From CAUZFZ01 sp963579025 (lineage in GTDB: Bacteria; Planctomycetota; Planctomycetia; Planctomycetales; Planctomycetaceae): a stretch of DNA of 64,000 bases. The stretch spans positions 13,414 to 77,413 of the forward strand of contig CAUZFZ010000030.1 in the NCBI GenBank assembly GCA_963579025.1, read 5' to 3'. Shown here one piece after another: positions 55,120 through 64,000 of the stretch (positions are counted from its first letter, which is position 1; each line of letters begins with the position of its first letter). The notes below the pieces were generated by a model. That model had not been told where the DNA came from and made no database searches. It was given only the letters and a program-made list of their open reading frames with translations. Both the position numbers and the translations under genes were made by a program.

Positions 55120-56331
55120 CTACCACAGAACGATTTCGACTGATTCACCAGCGGTGTAATTCCGTGGTTCCGCCGGAAAGACGGTCATGGCGTTGGCATC
55201 GACCGTTGACTGCAAATCCGACGAGCCGTGCCATTTCATCAGCGACACGACTGGACCATCCGGCGTCCAGTCGACCGCAGCGGGGAAGTATGTCTCGCGG
55301 TCGTCTTTGTGGGAATGCGAGTGTTTCAGCCGCGCAGTCAGGCCCTGCGGCCGAACCGGCGCGACGCCCGTCATCTGACGAATCGCCGTGCGCACAAACA
55401 ATTCGAAGCACACCATACTGCTGACCGGATTGCCCGGGAGTCCGAAGACGCAGCACGTCCGGTCGCCGTCGTCGAGCATCCCGAACCACACTGGCTTGCC
55501 AGGCTTCACGCGGACTTTGTGGAACACCTGTCGGACGCCAGCTCGCTCCAGTTCACTCGGGACCAGATCGAGTTTGCCCGCGGACACGCCCCCGGACAGC
55601 AGCAGGATGTCACTCTGCAAGCCGCGCTCGATGTGCTTTCGCAAGTCTTCGCGATTATCTCGCGCGATCCCCAGTGGAATTGGATTGCCGCCGGACGCCC
55701 GTATCTGAGCAACCAGCATAGTTTCGTTCGAATTCCGAATCTGGCCAGGCCCGAGCGGTTCGTCGACGGATACCAGCTCATCGCCGGTGGCCAGCACTGC
55801 GATATCCGGCTGAGGGAACACGCTCAACGTGTCCTGACCCATCTCGGCCAGCGCGGCCAGTTCCTGAGCCCTCAGACATCGGCCGGCCGGCACGACAAGA
55901 TCGCCGGCGCGTTTGTTGGTGCCGCGACGGATCAAGTCCTGCTCCGGCGCCGCCGAGTCGGCATTGAGTCGCACACGCTGCGGTTCGCCGTCCAGTAACT
56001 CGGTCAACTCGACGCGGACGACGGCATTCGCCCCGTCCGGAATCGGAGCCCCCGTCATGATGCGAATGGCCTGACCGGGTGCGACGGTCCTGGTCGGAGT
56101 CCGACCCGCGGTGACCTCATCGACAACGATCAATTCGCTTCCGATTCGAACATCAGAGGCGATGACCGCATAGCCATCCATCAGGGCTTTATCGAACGGT
56201 GGCGAGTCGTCCCGGCATCGTACGTCGGCGTGTAATGTGCGGCCAAATGCATCGCGCAGCGCACACGAAACCGAACGGTTTTGCGGAACCTCACGGGCAA
56301 TCAGATCAAGTGCTTCTGCGACCGTCAGCAT
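55120..56331 (-). CDS. moeA: molybdopterin molybdenumtransferase
   Basis: This 403-aa protein is full length for MoeA, which inserts molybdate into adenylated molybdopterin. Motifs are SPPFDKALMDGYAV near the N terminus, MTGAPIPDGANAVV, the VLATGDELV loop with GQIRNSN, LLLSGGVSAGK (the MoCF_biosynth domain) and VFGLPGNPVSSMV. It lies upstream of lnt on the same strand. No other molybdenum cofactor gene is in the window. Confidence 0.95.
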   Translation of the reverse strand: MLTVAEALDLIAREVPQNRSVSCALRDAFGRTLHADVRCRDDSPPFDKALMDGYAVIASDVRIGSELIVVDEVTAGRTPTRTVAPGQAIRIMTGAPIPDGANAVVRVELTELLDGEPQRVRLNADSAAPEQDLIRRGTNKRAGDLVVPAGRCLRAQELAALAEMGQDTLSVFPQPDIAVLATGDELVSVDEPLGPGQIRNSNETMLVAQIRASGGNPIPLGIARDNREDLRKHIERGLQSDILLLSGGVSAGKLDLVPSELERAGVRQVFHKVRVKPGKPVWFGMLDDGDRTCCVFGLPGNPVSSMVCFELFVRTAIRQMTGVAPVRPQGLTARLKHSHSHKDDRETYFPAAVDWTPDGPVVSLMKWHGSSDLQSTVDANAMTVFPAEPRNYTAGESVEIVLW

Positions 56332-56412
56332 GGCTTGGAAAGTAACAGGCTTCTATCAACCCGGCGAGCCTGCCAGATACGAAGGTCTCACGGACCCTCA
56401 ACATCACTTTGT

Positions 56413-57138
56413 TCAGCCTTCGGCGGCTGGAGCGTCATCCGTTTTCAGCAGGAAGTGGTGATACAGCAACGACGCGCAGACGCCACCGGCGATCGGGGCG
56501 ATCCAGTACAGGACATGGTGGTCCCAGTGACCGTGAATCAATGCCGGGCCAAACGACCGTGCCGGGTTCATGGAGGCTCCGGTAACCGGCCCTGCCGCCA
56601 GAATGTCAAACGCGACCGTCAGACCAATCGCAAACCCGCCGATCTTGACCGGCTGACCCCGCTCGTTGTCGACCGCGACTCCGAAGATGGATGTCAGAAG
56701 CAGAAACGTGCAGATGAACTCGACCAGCAGAATCGTGCCCGGGCCGATAGCCCATTCAGCCGACGGGGGCGGCGGCAGAGGGATCCCGAGTTTCGCCGAA
56801 GCCACAGCCGAAGCCGGAAAGATCACCGAGCAGGCCAGCGCCGCCACGGTCGCACCAATCAATTGAGCGACGATGTATTTGCCGGCCAGAGGCGGCTTGA
56901 TCCGTCCGGTGGCCAGCATGCCGCATGTAACAGCTGGATTGAAATGTGCCCCCGACAGCCCGCCAAACGTGCACACGGCGATCGATAGCGCCAGCCCGTG
57001 AGCCAGAGCCACCATGACCAGCCCCGCGGCCGGGCCAACATCGCCCATAGTCTGCGTACACAGAATGGCCGAGATACCGGCAAAACACAGATAAAACGTG
57101 CCAATCACTTCACCAACGCACTGTCTGATTTCCTGCAT
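56413..57138 (-). CDS. aquaporin/MIP family channel
   Basis: This 241-aa channel starts at the ATG at 57138, just before the first helix (FYLCFAGISAILC). Six hydrophobic segments and the two pore half-helices with NPA motifs (SGAHFNPAVTCG and SMNPARSFGPAL) are intact. The selectivity-filter Arg after the second NPA is present. An extended loop of Pro residues (LPPPPSAEW) is unusual. Water or small neutral solute passage is expected. It follows the moeA gene in reverse order on the same strand. Confidence 0.92.
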   Translation of the reverse strand: MQEIRQCVGEVIGTFYLCFAGISAILCTQTMGDVGPAAGLVMVALAHGLALSIAVCTFGGLSGAHFNPAVTCGMLATGRIKPPLAGKYIVAQLIGATVAALACSVIFPASAVASAKLGIPLPPPPSAEWAIGPGTILLVEFICTFLLLTSIFGVAVDNERGQPVKIGGFAIGLTVAFDILAAGPVTGASMNPARSFGPALIHGHWDHHVLYWIAPIAGGVCASLLYHHFLLKTDDAPAAEG

Positions 57139-57707
57139 AACGTCCAGTCCCCGTGATGAGTCGTCTTCGTTGATGTCCTGTCTCGAAATCCGTCTGTCCG
57201 GATGCGTCATTTGCATACGGCCAGACGAGATGCGTGCGCGACAAAAAGTACCTATCCAAGCGGCCCGCGACAACGACACACACCGAACTTCGCATCCATT
57301 GAAGGACGAGTCCGTCGCCTGCGGATTCACCAGACGGATTCAGACGCCGATGAAATCCGTGGCTGCATCCGTGCAAATATCTGCCGCACTGCGTCGCAAG
57401 CCACAACAGTGAAGACTGCGAGGTCCCGAAGCTGCAGTCCGCTCCTGCCTCTGAAACTCACGATTGAATTGTCTGGCTGTCCACACCCGGACCAGTGAGT
57501 TCGCGCTCAGGCAAATACTGGAAAACCACGGCACGAAGGAGGTCATGCGATGCCCGTGCCTTGAAGTCACCGGACGAGAACTACACGATTTCACAGTGGT
57601 TGCAGCGATGAACGGTTCGTCAATTCGGCTTTTCGTTCACACAATTTGAGAATGAACGGCTGGTTCATAGCGTGGGGTAGTTCCACCGCGCTCACAAAGG
57701 AACTGCG
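57139..57707. other. 569-bp intergenic region before the TIR-STAND module
   Basis: This region lies between the divergent aquaporin and TIR genes. It contains weak ORFs on both strands with no recognisable product. I saw no RNA gene. The promoter of the TIR-STAND pair should lie here, but no clear boxes stand out. Confidence 0.5.
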
Positions 57708-59093
57708 ATGGGTCACGTTCCAGGGTTTCAGTACGACGTATTCATCAGTTACTCGCACGCCAACGATCACGATGGCTGGGTGACCAGGTTCCACAAGAAG
57801 CTCCGTGCCCACCTGGGCGAATTTGTCGTTCAGCCGAATATCTACTGGGATCGTCGGTCGCTTGCTCAGAATGACGTTCTTGATGAGGACATTCCCGAGG
57901 CTGTGAATTCTACGGCAGTATTTCTGCCGATCGTGTCCCACATGCATCTGAAGCGGCCGTGGTGCGACCTTGAGCGCGACACGTTTCTCGCATCCGAGCG
58001 AACCCGGGCCGGGGCAAGAGGCGTTTTTGTTGTTCGATACGATGATGTCAGTGTCGAGAAATACGATCGGGTTTTGCCGAATTGTGTGGGGACGCCGTTC
58101 TTCGATGACGATGGTCAGCCGCTCGATACAGAGTCGGTGGCTTTCAAATCGCGGCTGCATCAACTGACGCGAGCCATCTGGTACGAATTGGAACGGCAGC
58201 GGGAAGCAGCGACTCCAGTCGAGCGCACTTCCCCATTGCCGGACCGTGTCGGTGGCACCGTCTTCATCGCCCCTGTTCATGGCGTTGAGATGGTCACGCT
58301 GCGCGACGAACTCGCCAGTACATTACGTGACTACGGCTTAGAGCCCATCTGTCCGGACGACCGGTTCTTTTCAACACCTGCCTTCGAGGATTCGCTGTCT
58401 GAGAAAATCCGCCAGTCAGACGCGTTCGTCCAACTGCTGGACGAGAAGCCATTTCCCACAGTGCCGGGTATCGCCGGGTCCGTGGAGAAGTGGTTCCTGA
58501 ATCTTGCGACGACGAACGGCCCGATCGAGGTGCTCCGCTGGCGACGGAATGACCCGATCTTCGGGGATGATGTGTTTCGAACACTTGCACGTGAGCCATC
58601 CGTCCGAACGTTTCCCTACACGCAGTTCAAGACACTCGTGGCAGACACAGCCACGTCTGCGCACGCAGACGGACGGCGGGAACAGCAATTGGCCAGTGCT
58701 GAAACGCCCCTGCTGGTTCTGCAGGCAGACGAAATGGACGAGCTGGCATGCGATCAGGTGGGAAAGCTGTTTGACGAACACGGCTTTGACCTGATTGATG
58801 TCCCTCCTCCTGAGGATGGCACATCTCTCAATGACGTCATCAGCGACCTTGAGGGTGGTGGCTTCATGCTGGTTTACGAGCGAACGCCTCGTCGCCAAAT
58901 CCTGCGGTGCATTCAGCAGCTCAGAAAATTCAAGGACTCTGATGCTGCCAGAAACTGGGTCATGGGTTTCTGGAACAGACCGGTTGATCGTAGTACGGCC
59001 GTCCGGCTGCGATCGCTGCGAGGCGTCCATGTGATTGAGGATGAAGGCTCGTCACAGATGCAGGCATTCCTCAAGGCGGTTAAAGGCCAGTGA
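57708..59093 (+). CDS. TIR-domain protein (multidomain) paired with STAND NTPase
   Basis: This is a 461-aa protein. Residues 1-150 form a TIR domain: YDVFISYSHANDHDGWV, WDRRSLAQND, then an AVFLPIVS strand and WCDLERDTFL carrying the expected Glu. Two further alpha/beta segments follow (about 185-305 and 325-460). The middle one, GTVFIAPVHGVEMVTLRDEL, looks like a second, diverged TIR-like fold. TIR domains in such systems act as NADase effectors or adaptors. Its stop overlaps the STAND gene start by 4 nt (GTGA), so the two products are made together. Confidence 0.85.
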   Translation: MGHVPGFQYDVFISYSHANDHDGWVTRFHKKLRAHLGEFVVQPNIYWDRRSLAQNDVLDEDIPEAVNSTAVFLPIVSHMHLKRPWCDLERDTFLASERTRAGARGVFVVRYDDVSVEKYDRVLPNCVGTPFFDDDGQPLDTESVAFKSRLHQLTRAIWYELERQREAATPVERTSPLPDRVGGTVFIAPVHGVEMVTLRDELASTLRDYGLEPICPDDRFFSTPAFEDSLSEKIRQSDAFVQLLDEKPFPTVPGIAGSVEKWFLNLATTNGPIEVLRWRRNDPIFGDDVFRTLAREPSVRTFPYTQFKTLVADTATSAHADGRREQQLASAETPLLVLQADEMDELACDQVGKLFDEHGFDLIDVPPPEDGTSLNDVISDLEGGGFMLVYERTPRRQILRCIQQLRKFKDSDAARNWVMGFWNRPVDRSTAVRLRSLRGVHVIEDEGSSQMQAFLKAVKGQ

Positions 59094-62000
59094 TGGGCGA
59101 CACACAACACTCTCGGAAGCCAGAAACGGTTTTTCCCTATCCGGGGCTGCGACCGTTTCAGCCTCATGAAGCACACCTGTTCTTCGGCCGGGACGAGCAT
59201 GTCTCTGACATGTTCACATTGCTGGAAAACCACAGGTTTCTGGCCGTGACCGGAGCCAGTGGTTCCGGCAAATCGTCGCTCGTTCGAGCAGGCTTGCTGC
59301 CGCGCCTGCGCAACGAAGGACTGATCAACCAAGCCTCGGGCGACTGGCACTTTCTGATTCTGCGGCCCGGCAAATCGCCGATGGACAATCTGGCGTTGGC
59401 CTTTCATGAAGCCGATCCGCTCAGTGGTGCGTTGCTGTCGCAAACGCCCTTGCACGACGGTGATCCCGGAATGACACGCGTGGTCCTTGAAAGTGGCCCG
59501 CGCGGAGTCTCGACCGTGCTTCGCAATGCACGGATTCCCGATGACGACAATGTTCTCATTCTCGTGGACCAGTTCGAGGAGATTTTTCGATTCACCGATG
59601 TCATCGACAACCTGGGGGACGCGCAACCGGAGGCACGCCAGAGGTCGAACGAGGCCACGCAGTTTGTCTCTCTGCTGCTGAATACGGCGCGTCAGTCGCA
59701 GCGCAAGGTACACGTCGTGCTGACGATGCGGACGGACTTCATGGGCGACTGTGACCGCTTCGAAGATCTTCCTCAGGCAATCAACAACGCTCAGTATCTG
59801 ACGCCACGTCTCTCGTTCCATCAGTTGAAGTCCGCAGCCACCGGTCCGCTGAAACACACTGACTACAAGGCCGAGATTGAGCCTCAGCTCCTTGATCACA
59901 TCCTGAATGCCGCGACAACCGGCCGCGATCGATTGCCACTCATCCAGCATGCCCTGTTGCGCATCTGGACGCTGGCCAGACAGGACGCTCGTCGTGAAAT
60001 CGACGAGCACTCGGACCGCGGGCGTCACGAACACTCGAACGAAAACGGTGTTCAGATTGTGCTGACTTTCGACCACGCGAGACGCTGTACCGATGAGGGT
60101 GTAGCGAAAGGACCATCCGACTGGGTTAGCGACGTTCTTGCACGGCACGCCGACGAGATATACGAAGGACTTGAAACCGAACAGCAGCGAATCGCCAGCC
60201 ATCTGTTTTGTGCCCTGTGTGACGACCAGGGCAACGCTCGGGTCGTACGTCGTCCCACCAGTCTCTCCGAAGTCGCGGCTATTGCGCAGACCGATAAAGC
60301 GTCGGTCGACGCAGTCGTCAGTGCGTTCACAGGCCTGAGCTATACGGCAGATGCCGATCGGTCTCAGTCCGACCGCCATTTCCTGATCCGATACGCGGAC
60401 CGCGACGAGTCAGGTCGAACACTGATCGATATCAGCCACGAAAGCCTGATCCGAAACTGGCCGCGTCTGACGCACTGGATGAAGCGGGAGTCTGCCTGGC
60501 GTCGCAACCTCGAACGCCTGATTGATGCGACCGAACAGAACCGGTCAGGACACGGCGATTTCCTGGCGGGTCGAGCGTTGGAAGCACTGTCCGATTGGTT
60601 CGATTCTGAATCTCCGACAGTTCACTGGGCGGACCGTTACGCCCCGGGCAAGTATCAGCCAGCCTTGGGATTCCTGCTCGCAAGCAAACGAAAGGCGGCG
60701 GAAGAACGCCGCCGACGTACGGAAGAGCGCGAAAAGCAGGAAGCTGCGGAAAAGAAGCGTGAGGTCGATGAGAAGCAACGTGAAGCCAACCGACGCGTGT
60801 ATCGAGTGTTGAAGTACCTCGTCGCAGCCTTACTGGTGATCGTTATCGGTGGCGCTGCGGGACTGTATTCGATTGACCAGGGTCGCCAGGCGCTGGCAGC
60901 AAAAAACCAAGAGAACGAGGCGTTGATTGGGAATCTGGATGTCGCGAAAGAGACCATAGCGACTGCCGACGAGAGCGCGAAAAAACTCATCGCAGACGCG
61001 ACGCGAGACGCCGACGCTGCAAGAACCAAAGCCGAGGCTGACGCGAAGCTGGCGCAAACTGCTGTGGCGAAAGCCGAGGCTGAAGCAAAAGTGGCTGACA
61101 AGCAGGTGGAGGAGGCTCTGGCCGCAGCGGCGCTTGCAAAGATTGAAGGTGAATATCTGGCGACAGTGGCACAGGTCGATGGCCGGCTGCGTTTCGGCGA
61201 GTACGAAAGTGCGATCAGGCTTCTGGAGTATGCTCTGAAGATGGATATCAGCGACGCCAGGAAGGACGTGATCCAGAGGAAGCTCGACCAAGCGCGAGAC
61301 GGGCTGCGTAAGACACGTCAACCGATCAACTCGAGTGCAGTCAGTCGTGACGGCCGAACGCTTGTCTTCGGTGGCACGAAAGGAAGCGTCTCTGTCTGGC
61401 GAGTTCGTGCCGGTACGGAGACATTTCCCGAATCTGCAACTACAGCGTTTACGATGCCGAACGACCGTCGTGCCGATTTCGTGAGCATAACACCGGACGG
61501 TCAACGGGTCTTCGTGGCCGCACAGAAAACTCTGTACGTTGGCGACGCGGTACCGGTCGAAAAAGCGGCGCTCGTCGAGTTTTCTGTGCTGGACCAGACA
61601 GTAACTGCGGTAGAGGTCTCTCCGGATGGAGAATGGCTGGTTACTGGAGAACGCGACGGATACGTGCGAGTCATAAATCGACATACCGGAAAACACTTGG
61701 GCAGCTATAAAGCCGATAAGTCCATTCAGGATCTGGTTGTTGTTCCGGACAAGAACCGTCTGATCGTTCTGACTTCGGATCAGTGCCTTCTGATCAAAGT
61801 TGTCGATGAGGCTTCACTGAGTCTCAAGTTCGAACATCGGGCGCCACTCGATTCGACGGTTTCGCTGTCACACGCTGCGATCGCCCCGAACGGGAATACG
61901 CTTGTTGTGAGCCACGAAAAGACAGGCAACATCTTTCTGCTCGAATTGAACGAGTCTAATGGCGTCGGTTCATTGATACTTAAGTCCGACGCAGCCATGC

Positions 62001-62635
62001 ATACCAGACGTGTGACGGATTTGGCATTTTCTCTCGACGGAACGCGTCTGGTTACAGCGTCAGACGACTACATGCTTCGCGTATGGAACATCGAATATGG
62101 TCTCGAAAAACACCCGATACCTGACTTCGACTTCAAGCCGCATCGTCACCGCAGCGGCGTGGCCGTCTGTAGTTTTGTGGACGGGACCAGCGAGGCGTTG
62201 GTGTCCGCGAGTCGTGACGGCACTCTGCGGTACTTGAACCTCGCCATGTACGAATCCGAACGCTCGCGGCCGAGACAGAGCTTCACAGATCTGGGTCGAG
62301 AATGGATGGTACTCCGGTGGGGCAGTCGGAACGGTGCGTTCCGGATCTCCATCGCAGACGGTGAGCGTCTTCTGACGAGCATGGAGGCACTGCAGACGTT
62401 TATCCTTGACAGCAAGTACATCCCCAAAAACACATATTATGAAATGTGGATGGTCAGGGAGCGGACTAATAAGAGGCACAGGATCGAAGTGCCACTCTTG
62501 AAGTTCGGAATGACGGAATACGGCATCGGGCTTGGAACCGAATACTTGCCCGAATCTGGCGACGTGATCAAGGAACTGCAACTTGTGCCCATTGGTCCGG
62601 ATGGAAAGCGACTCCCGCACCCGGCTGCCAATTGA
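59090..62635 (+). CDS. nSTAND NTPase with TM helix, coiled coil and WD40-like repeats
   Basis: This is 1181 aa from GTG 59090; an ATG at 59093 is equivalent. The N-terminal PYPGLRPFQPHEAHLFFGRD motif is the hallmark of the nSTAND1 family. Walker A is GASGSGKSS and Walker B is VLILVDQFEEIF. A winged-helix-like region follows, then a basic stretch. A single membrane helix lies at about residue 580-600 (YLVAALLVIVIGGAAGLY). After it comes a long Ala/Glu/Lys coiled coil (610-700), then WD40-like repeats with motifs DYMLRVWNIE and DGYVRVINRH. This architecture senses a ligand through the repeats and oligomerises through the NTPase. Paired with a TIR protein it is a likely anti-phage or abortive system. 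Confidence 0.88.
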   Translation: MMGDTQHSRKPETVFPYPGLRPFQPHEAHLFFGRDEHVSDMFTLLENHRFLAVTGASGSGKSSLVRAGLLPRLRNEGLINQASGDWHFLILRPGKSPMDNLALAFHEADPLSGALLSQTPLHDGDPGMTRVVLESGPRGVSTVLRNARIPDDDNVLILVDQFEEIFRFTDVIDNLGDAQPEARQRSNEATQFVSLLLNTARQSQRKVHVVLTMRTDFMGDCDRFEDLPQAINNAQYLTPRLSFHQLKSAATGPLKHTDYKAEIEPQLLDHILNAATTGRDRLPLIQHALLRIWTLARQDARREIDEHSDRGRHEHSNENGVQIVLTFDHARRCTDEGVAKGPSDWVSDVLARHADEIYEGLETEQQRIASHLFCALCDDQGNARVVRRPTSLSEVAAIAQTDKASVDAVVSAFTGLSYTADADRSQSDRHFLIRYADRDESGRTLIDISHESLIRNWPRLTHWMKRESAWRRNLERLIDATEQNRSGHGDFLAGRALEALSDWFDSESPTVHWADRYAPGKYQPALGFLLASKRKAAEERRRRTEEREKQEAAEKKREVDEKQREANRRVYRVLKYLVAALLVIVIGGAAGLYSIDQGRQALAAKNQENEALIGNLDVAKETIATADESAKKLIADATRDADAARTKAEADAKLAQTAVAKAEAEAKVADKQVEEALAAAALAKIEGEYLATVAQVDGRLRFGEYESAIRLLEYALKMDISDARKDVIQRKLDQARDGLRKTRQPINSSAVSRDGRTLVFGGTKGSVSVWRVRAGTETFPESATTAFTMPNDRRADFVSITPDGQRVFVAAQKTLYVGDAVPVEKAALVEFSVLDQTVTAVEVSPDGEWLVTGERDGYVRVINRHTGKHLGSYKADKSIQDLVVVPDKNRLIVLTSDQCLLIKVVDEASLSLKFEHRAPLDSTVSLSHAAIAPNGNTLVVSHEKTGNIFLLELNESNGVGSLILKSDAAMHTRRVTDLAFSLDGTRLVTASDDYMLRVWNIEYGLEKHPIPDFDFKPHRHRSGVAVCSFVDGTSEALVSASRDGTLRYLNLAMYESERSRPRQSFTDLGREWMVLRWGSRNGAFRISIADGERLLTSMEALQTFILDSKYIPKNTYYEMWMVRERTNKRHRIEVPLLKFGMTEYGIGLGTEYLPESGDVIKELQLVPIGPDGKRLPHPAAN

Positions 62636-62717
62636 GCGTGGAGCTGCTGTCGACGTGTGGACGGCATCACCGACAGGCACCGAACACTGAGAATCGCGAC
62701 GAACGAAGCGGCGGTTG

Positions 62718-62918
62718 CTACTCGTCGATCGTAGGTTCGCGTTCGGCGAACAGTTTTGAGCGACGCAGGCGCAGGCGGTTCATCCAGTAGACGCTGAGGA
62801 CTCCCAGCGTTGCCAGGCCGTATTTCATGCTGCGGCCGAAGTTGATGCTGGATGCTTCTTCGAAGTACCGCAAGGGGACCGGGATGTCTCCGATCCGGAA
62901 GCCGTCCTGTACGGCGAG
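62718..62918 (-). pseudogene. glycosyltransferase family 2 C-terminal fragment
   Basis: About 66 codons on the minus strand read like the end of a dolichol-phosphate-mannose-synthase-type glycosyltransferase: GFRIGDIPVPLRYFEEASS, then a hydrophobic stretch and a basic tail, ending at a TAG (62720-62718). An in-frame stop precedes it at 62921-62919 and no upstream part exists nearby, so it is a truncated remnant. It lies directly downstream of the STAND gene. Confidence 0.65.
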
Positions 62919-62972
62919 CTAACCAGAACTGACGCGACCACACAGCAGTCGGGCGCGGCGCCGACAACAAAG

Positions 62973-63006
62973 ACGGCAGGCTCGGCACATCGCGGGCCTG
63001 CCGTTT
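62973..63006 (+). terminator. possible rho-independent terminator
   Basis: The arms ACGGCAGGC(T)CG and CG(G)GCCTGCCGT form a strong GC stem with one mismatch, followed by TTTGTC. It is downstream of the STAND gene, although 340 bp away. Confidence 0.4.
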
Positions 63007-63282
63007 GTCATTTGGTGCAAGCGTTGACTGAGAGAATCCCAGCGTGTCCGATCCAGCAACCAGCCCGCGTTTTCCGCCGCCGTCATCCAGTGTTCGACGG
63101 TCTCACGCCGATACCGAACCATCTGAGTCGACAGTGTTAGCGGTCTCCCGCAGCCACGGCGTGAAGAACGACGACGGCCACTGGGTCACCGTTCGCCACC
63201 AGGGTAGCCTGAAAGACGCTTGGAAAGACGGAGGTTGACGCGACGGACAAAGGTCCGATCGGTGACAATTCGCAGTTTGACT

Positions 63283-63349
63283 GTAGCCGGATTCGCAAAA
63301 ACTCGGGCCGATTCAGACAGGCCGTCCGAAGTCTTGCGACTCCGGCTAC
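63283..63349. repeat. short palindromic intergenic repeat
   Basis: GTAGCCGGATTCGCAA at 63283-63298 is repeated inverted at 63334-63349 with one mismatch, bounding about 35 bp. It resembles other GTAGCCGG-type repeats, such as the one at 53116. Confidence 0.6.
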
Positions 63350-63529
63350 GACTTTTGTCGCGCGCGGGCTGCCCTTGATTTCGTACGCACACTGCCCTGA
63401 CGCACGGGCGAACAACGGGCAGTCACGAAATGATCTCGCGGGGTTCTCGACGCCTATCTCCAGTCACAGGTGTAGTTGACGTTTTCGCGGAGTCTCTCAA
63501 CAATCGCGAGCCGTCAAAACAAAGCACTC

Positions 63530-63582
63530 GGAGAGGTGGCAGAGTGGCCGAATGCACTGGTCTTGAAATCTCGCTCTCTCCG
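63530..63582 (+). pseudogene. internally deleted tRNA-Ser remnant
   Basis: GGAGAGGTGGCAGAGTGGCC and the following bases through ACTGGTCTTGAAA match the 5' half of tRNA-Ser (acceptor strand, D arm, anticodon TGA). The 3' anticodon strand, variable arm and T arm are missing. Only CTCTCC, able to pair with the acceptor GGAGAG, follows. No 3' half occurs in the remaining 420 bp. Confidence 0.65.
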
Positions 63583-64000
63583 CATCGCTCAACCCGTAAA
63601 ACACGCTATTTACTGGGTCAAACGCTCTCGAGTTGCCTTGGCTGAGGCCTTACAAGACCCCACAAATCCCTACTTTCGGGTGTGGGGCACACCCGCTCTT
63701 TCGGATCGTCGTGACGATTTACGACGATCCGAATTTGGAGTTGGGTCAGTCAGGATCGGGTGTCTAGAATCGAAGGCCCCAACCCGGATGCGTCTCCCCT
63801 CAACGCCAATTCAAGTGCTCAGACCCGCAGCTCGGATCGTTTCCAACGAGCGACTGAGGATCGGTAGATCGGTCGGCAGCCGCTGTAGGGATTGCTCTTA
63901 GCTAGTGCCCGTCGGGAAACTGATTTGGTGCCGTAGAATTGCGTGTCAAAATCGAAAAACGCTCCTCGAAGAATCGAACAGAAGTCTGCTTCAGCGTGTT
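63583..64000. other. non-coding tail with hairpin at 63702-63731
   Basis: No convincing gene is present. A perfect 10-bp stem (CGGATCGTCG at 63702-63711 with CGACGATCCG at 63722-63731) and a smaller hairpin at 63677-63695 (CGGGTGTG/CACACCCG) are seen. These may be terminator or repeat structures. Confidence 0.5.

Noticed and set aside
63476..63901. Plus-strand ORF of 141 codons
   Set aside because: Its most protein-like part (VAEWPNALVLK) is a translation of the tRNA-Ser 5' half; the remainder spans hairpins.
63530..64000. tRNA-Ser interrupted by a group I intron
   Set aside because: No tRNA 3' half (variable arm, T arm with GGTTCGAATCC) appears downstream within the window, and no intron core was recognised. 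A deletion remnant fits better.
1..64000. CRISPR array, rRNA operon, integrase or intact insertion sequence
   Set aside because: I searched by eye for regularly spaced direct repeats, rRNA signatures and transposase or integrase motifs and found none.

Overview
The window looks like a chromosomal segment of a planctomycete (Planctomycetota). The evidence is the mix of families: two DUF1501 Tat-exported proteins, a PqqD-like/TPR/methyltransferase fusion, many SUMF1/FGE-fold domains, a Ser/Thr kinase wired to chemotaxis genes, and a tetrahydromethanopterin-type RimK ATP-grasp ligase, all in about 58-60% GC DNA with many short intergenic palindromic repeats. I cannot name the genus.

Layout. 1-6.6 kb: a small pilin-like protein, a nucleoside-type MFS transporter, a site-2 protease, a DUF1501 protein, thiS-thiG and tRNA-Gly(CCC). 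6.7-17.4 kb (minus strand): the most remarkable locus, one compact gene cluster combining a predicted NTPase-based conflict system with a diversity-generating retroelement (DGR). In transcription order it holds an alpha/beta hydrolase effector, a SEFIR effector, a MoxR AAA+ ATPase, a 1218-aa protein with a degenerate vWA-like region and two FGE domains, an HRDC-domain accessory protein, a DGR reverse transcriptase, the template repeat (TR), and a second FGE-domain target. Three variable repeats (VRs) of 123 bp align to the single TR without indels, and every mismatch falls on a TR adenine. Two of the VRs lie in the same polypeptide. A GC-rich element follows all three VRs; at the internal VR it has become the coding linker between the two FGE domains.

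17.7-21.6 kb: a GNAT-like protein, a secreted esterase, a membrane protein, an SDR and a MITE-like repeat. 21.6-32.6 kb: a chemotaxis cluster, with cheR divergent from a kinase-receiver-receiver hybrid, then cheA, an ammonium transporter-chemoreceptor fusion, a chemoreceptor with a CxxCH haem motif, cheW and cheB. The last four genes overlap or nearly touch, so input (receptors), kinase, coupling protein and adaptation enzymes are together.

32.6-57.1 kb: mainly housekeeping and planctomycete-typical genes: PqqD/methyltransferase fusion, Gly/Lys-rich EF-hand protein, membrane-anchored spermidine-synthase-like protein, quinone oxidoreductase, second DUF1501 protein, large secreted hydrolase, amidase, aroC, a ketosynthase homologue lacking the active-site Cys, a receiver/zinc-ribbon/FHA protein, a frameshifted receiver-SpoIIE phosphatase, a RimK-type ligase, lnt, moeA and an aquaporin. 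57.7-62.6 kb: a second predicted conflict module, a TIR protein translationally coupled to an nSTAND-TM-coiled-coil-WD40 protein. It is followed by a glycosyltransferase fragment, repeats and an internally deleted tRNA-Ser remnant, which suggests a genomic junction or decay zone. No CRISPR array, rRNA or intact insertion sequence was seen.
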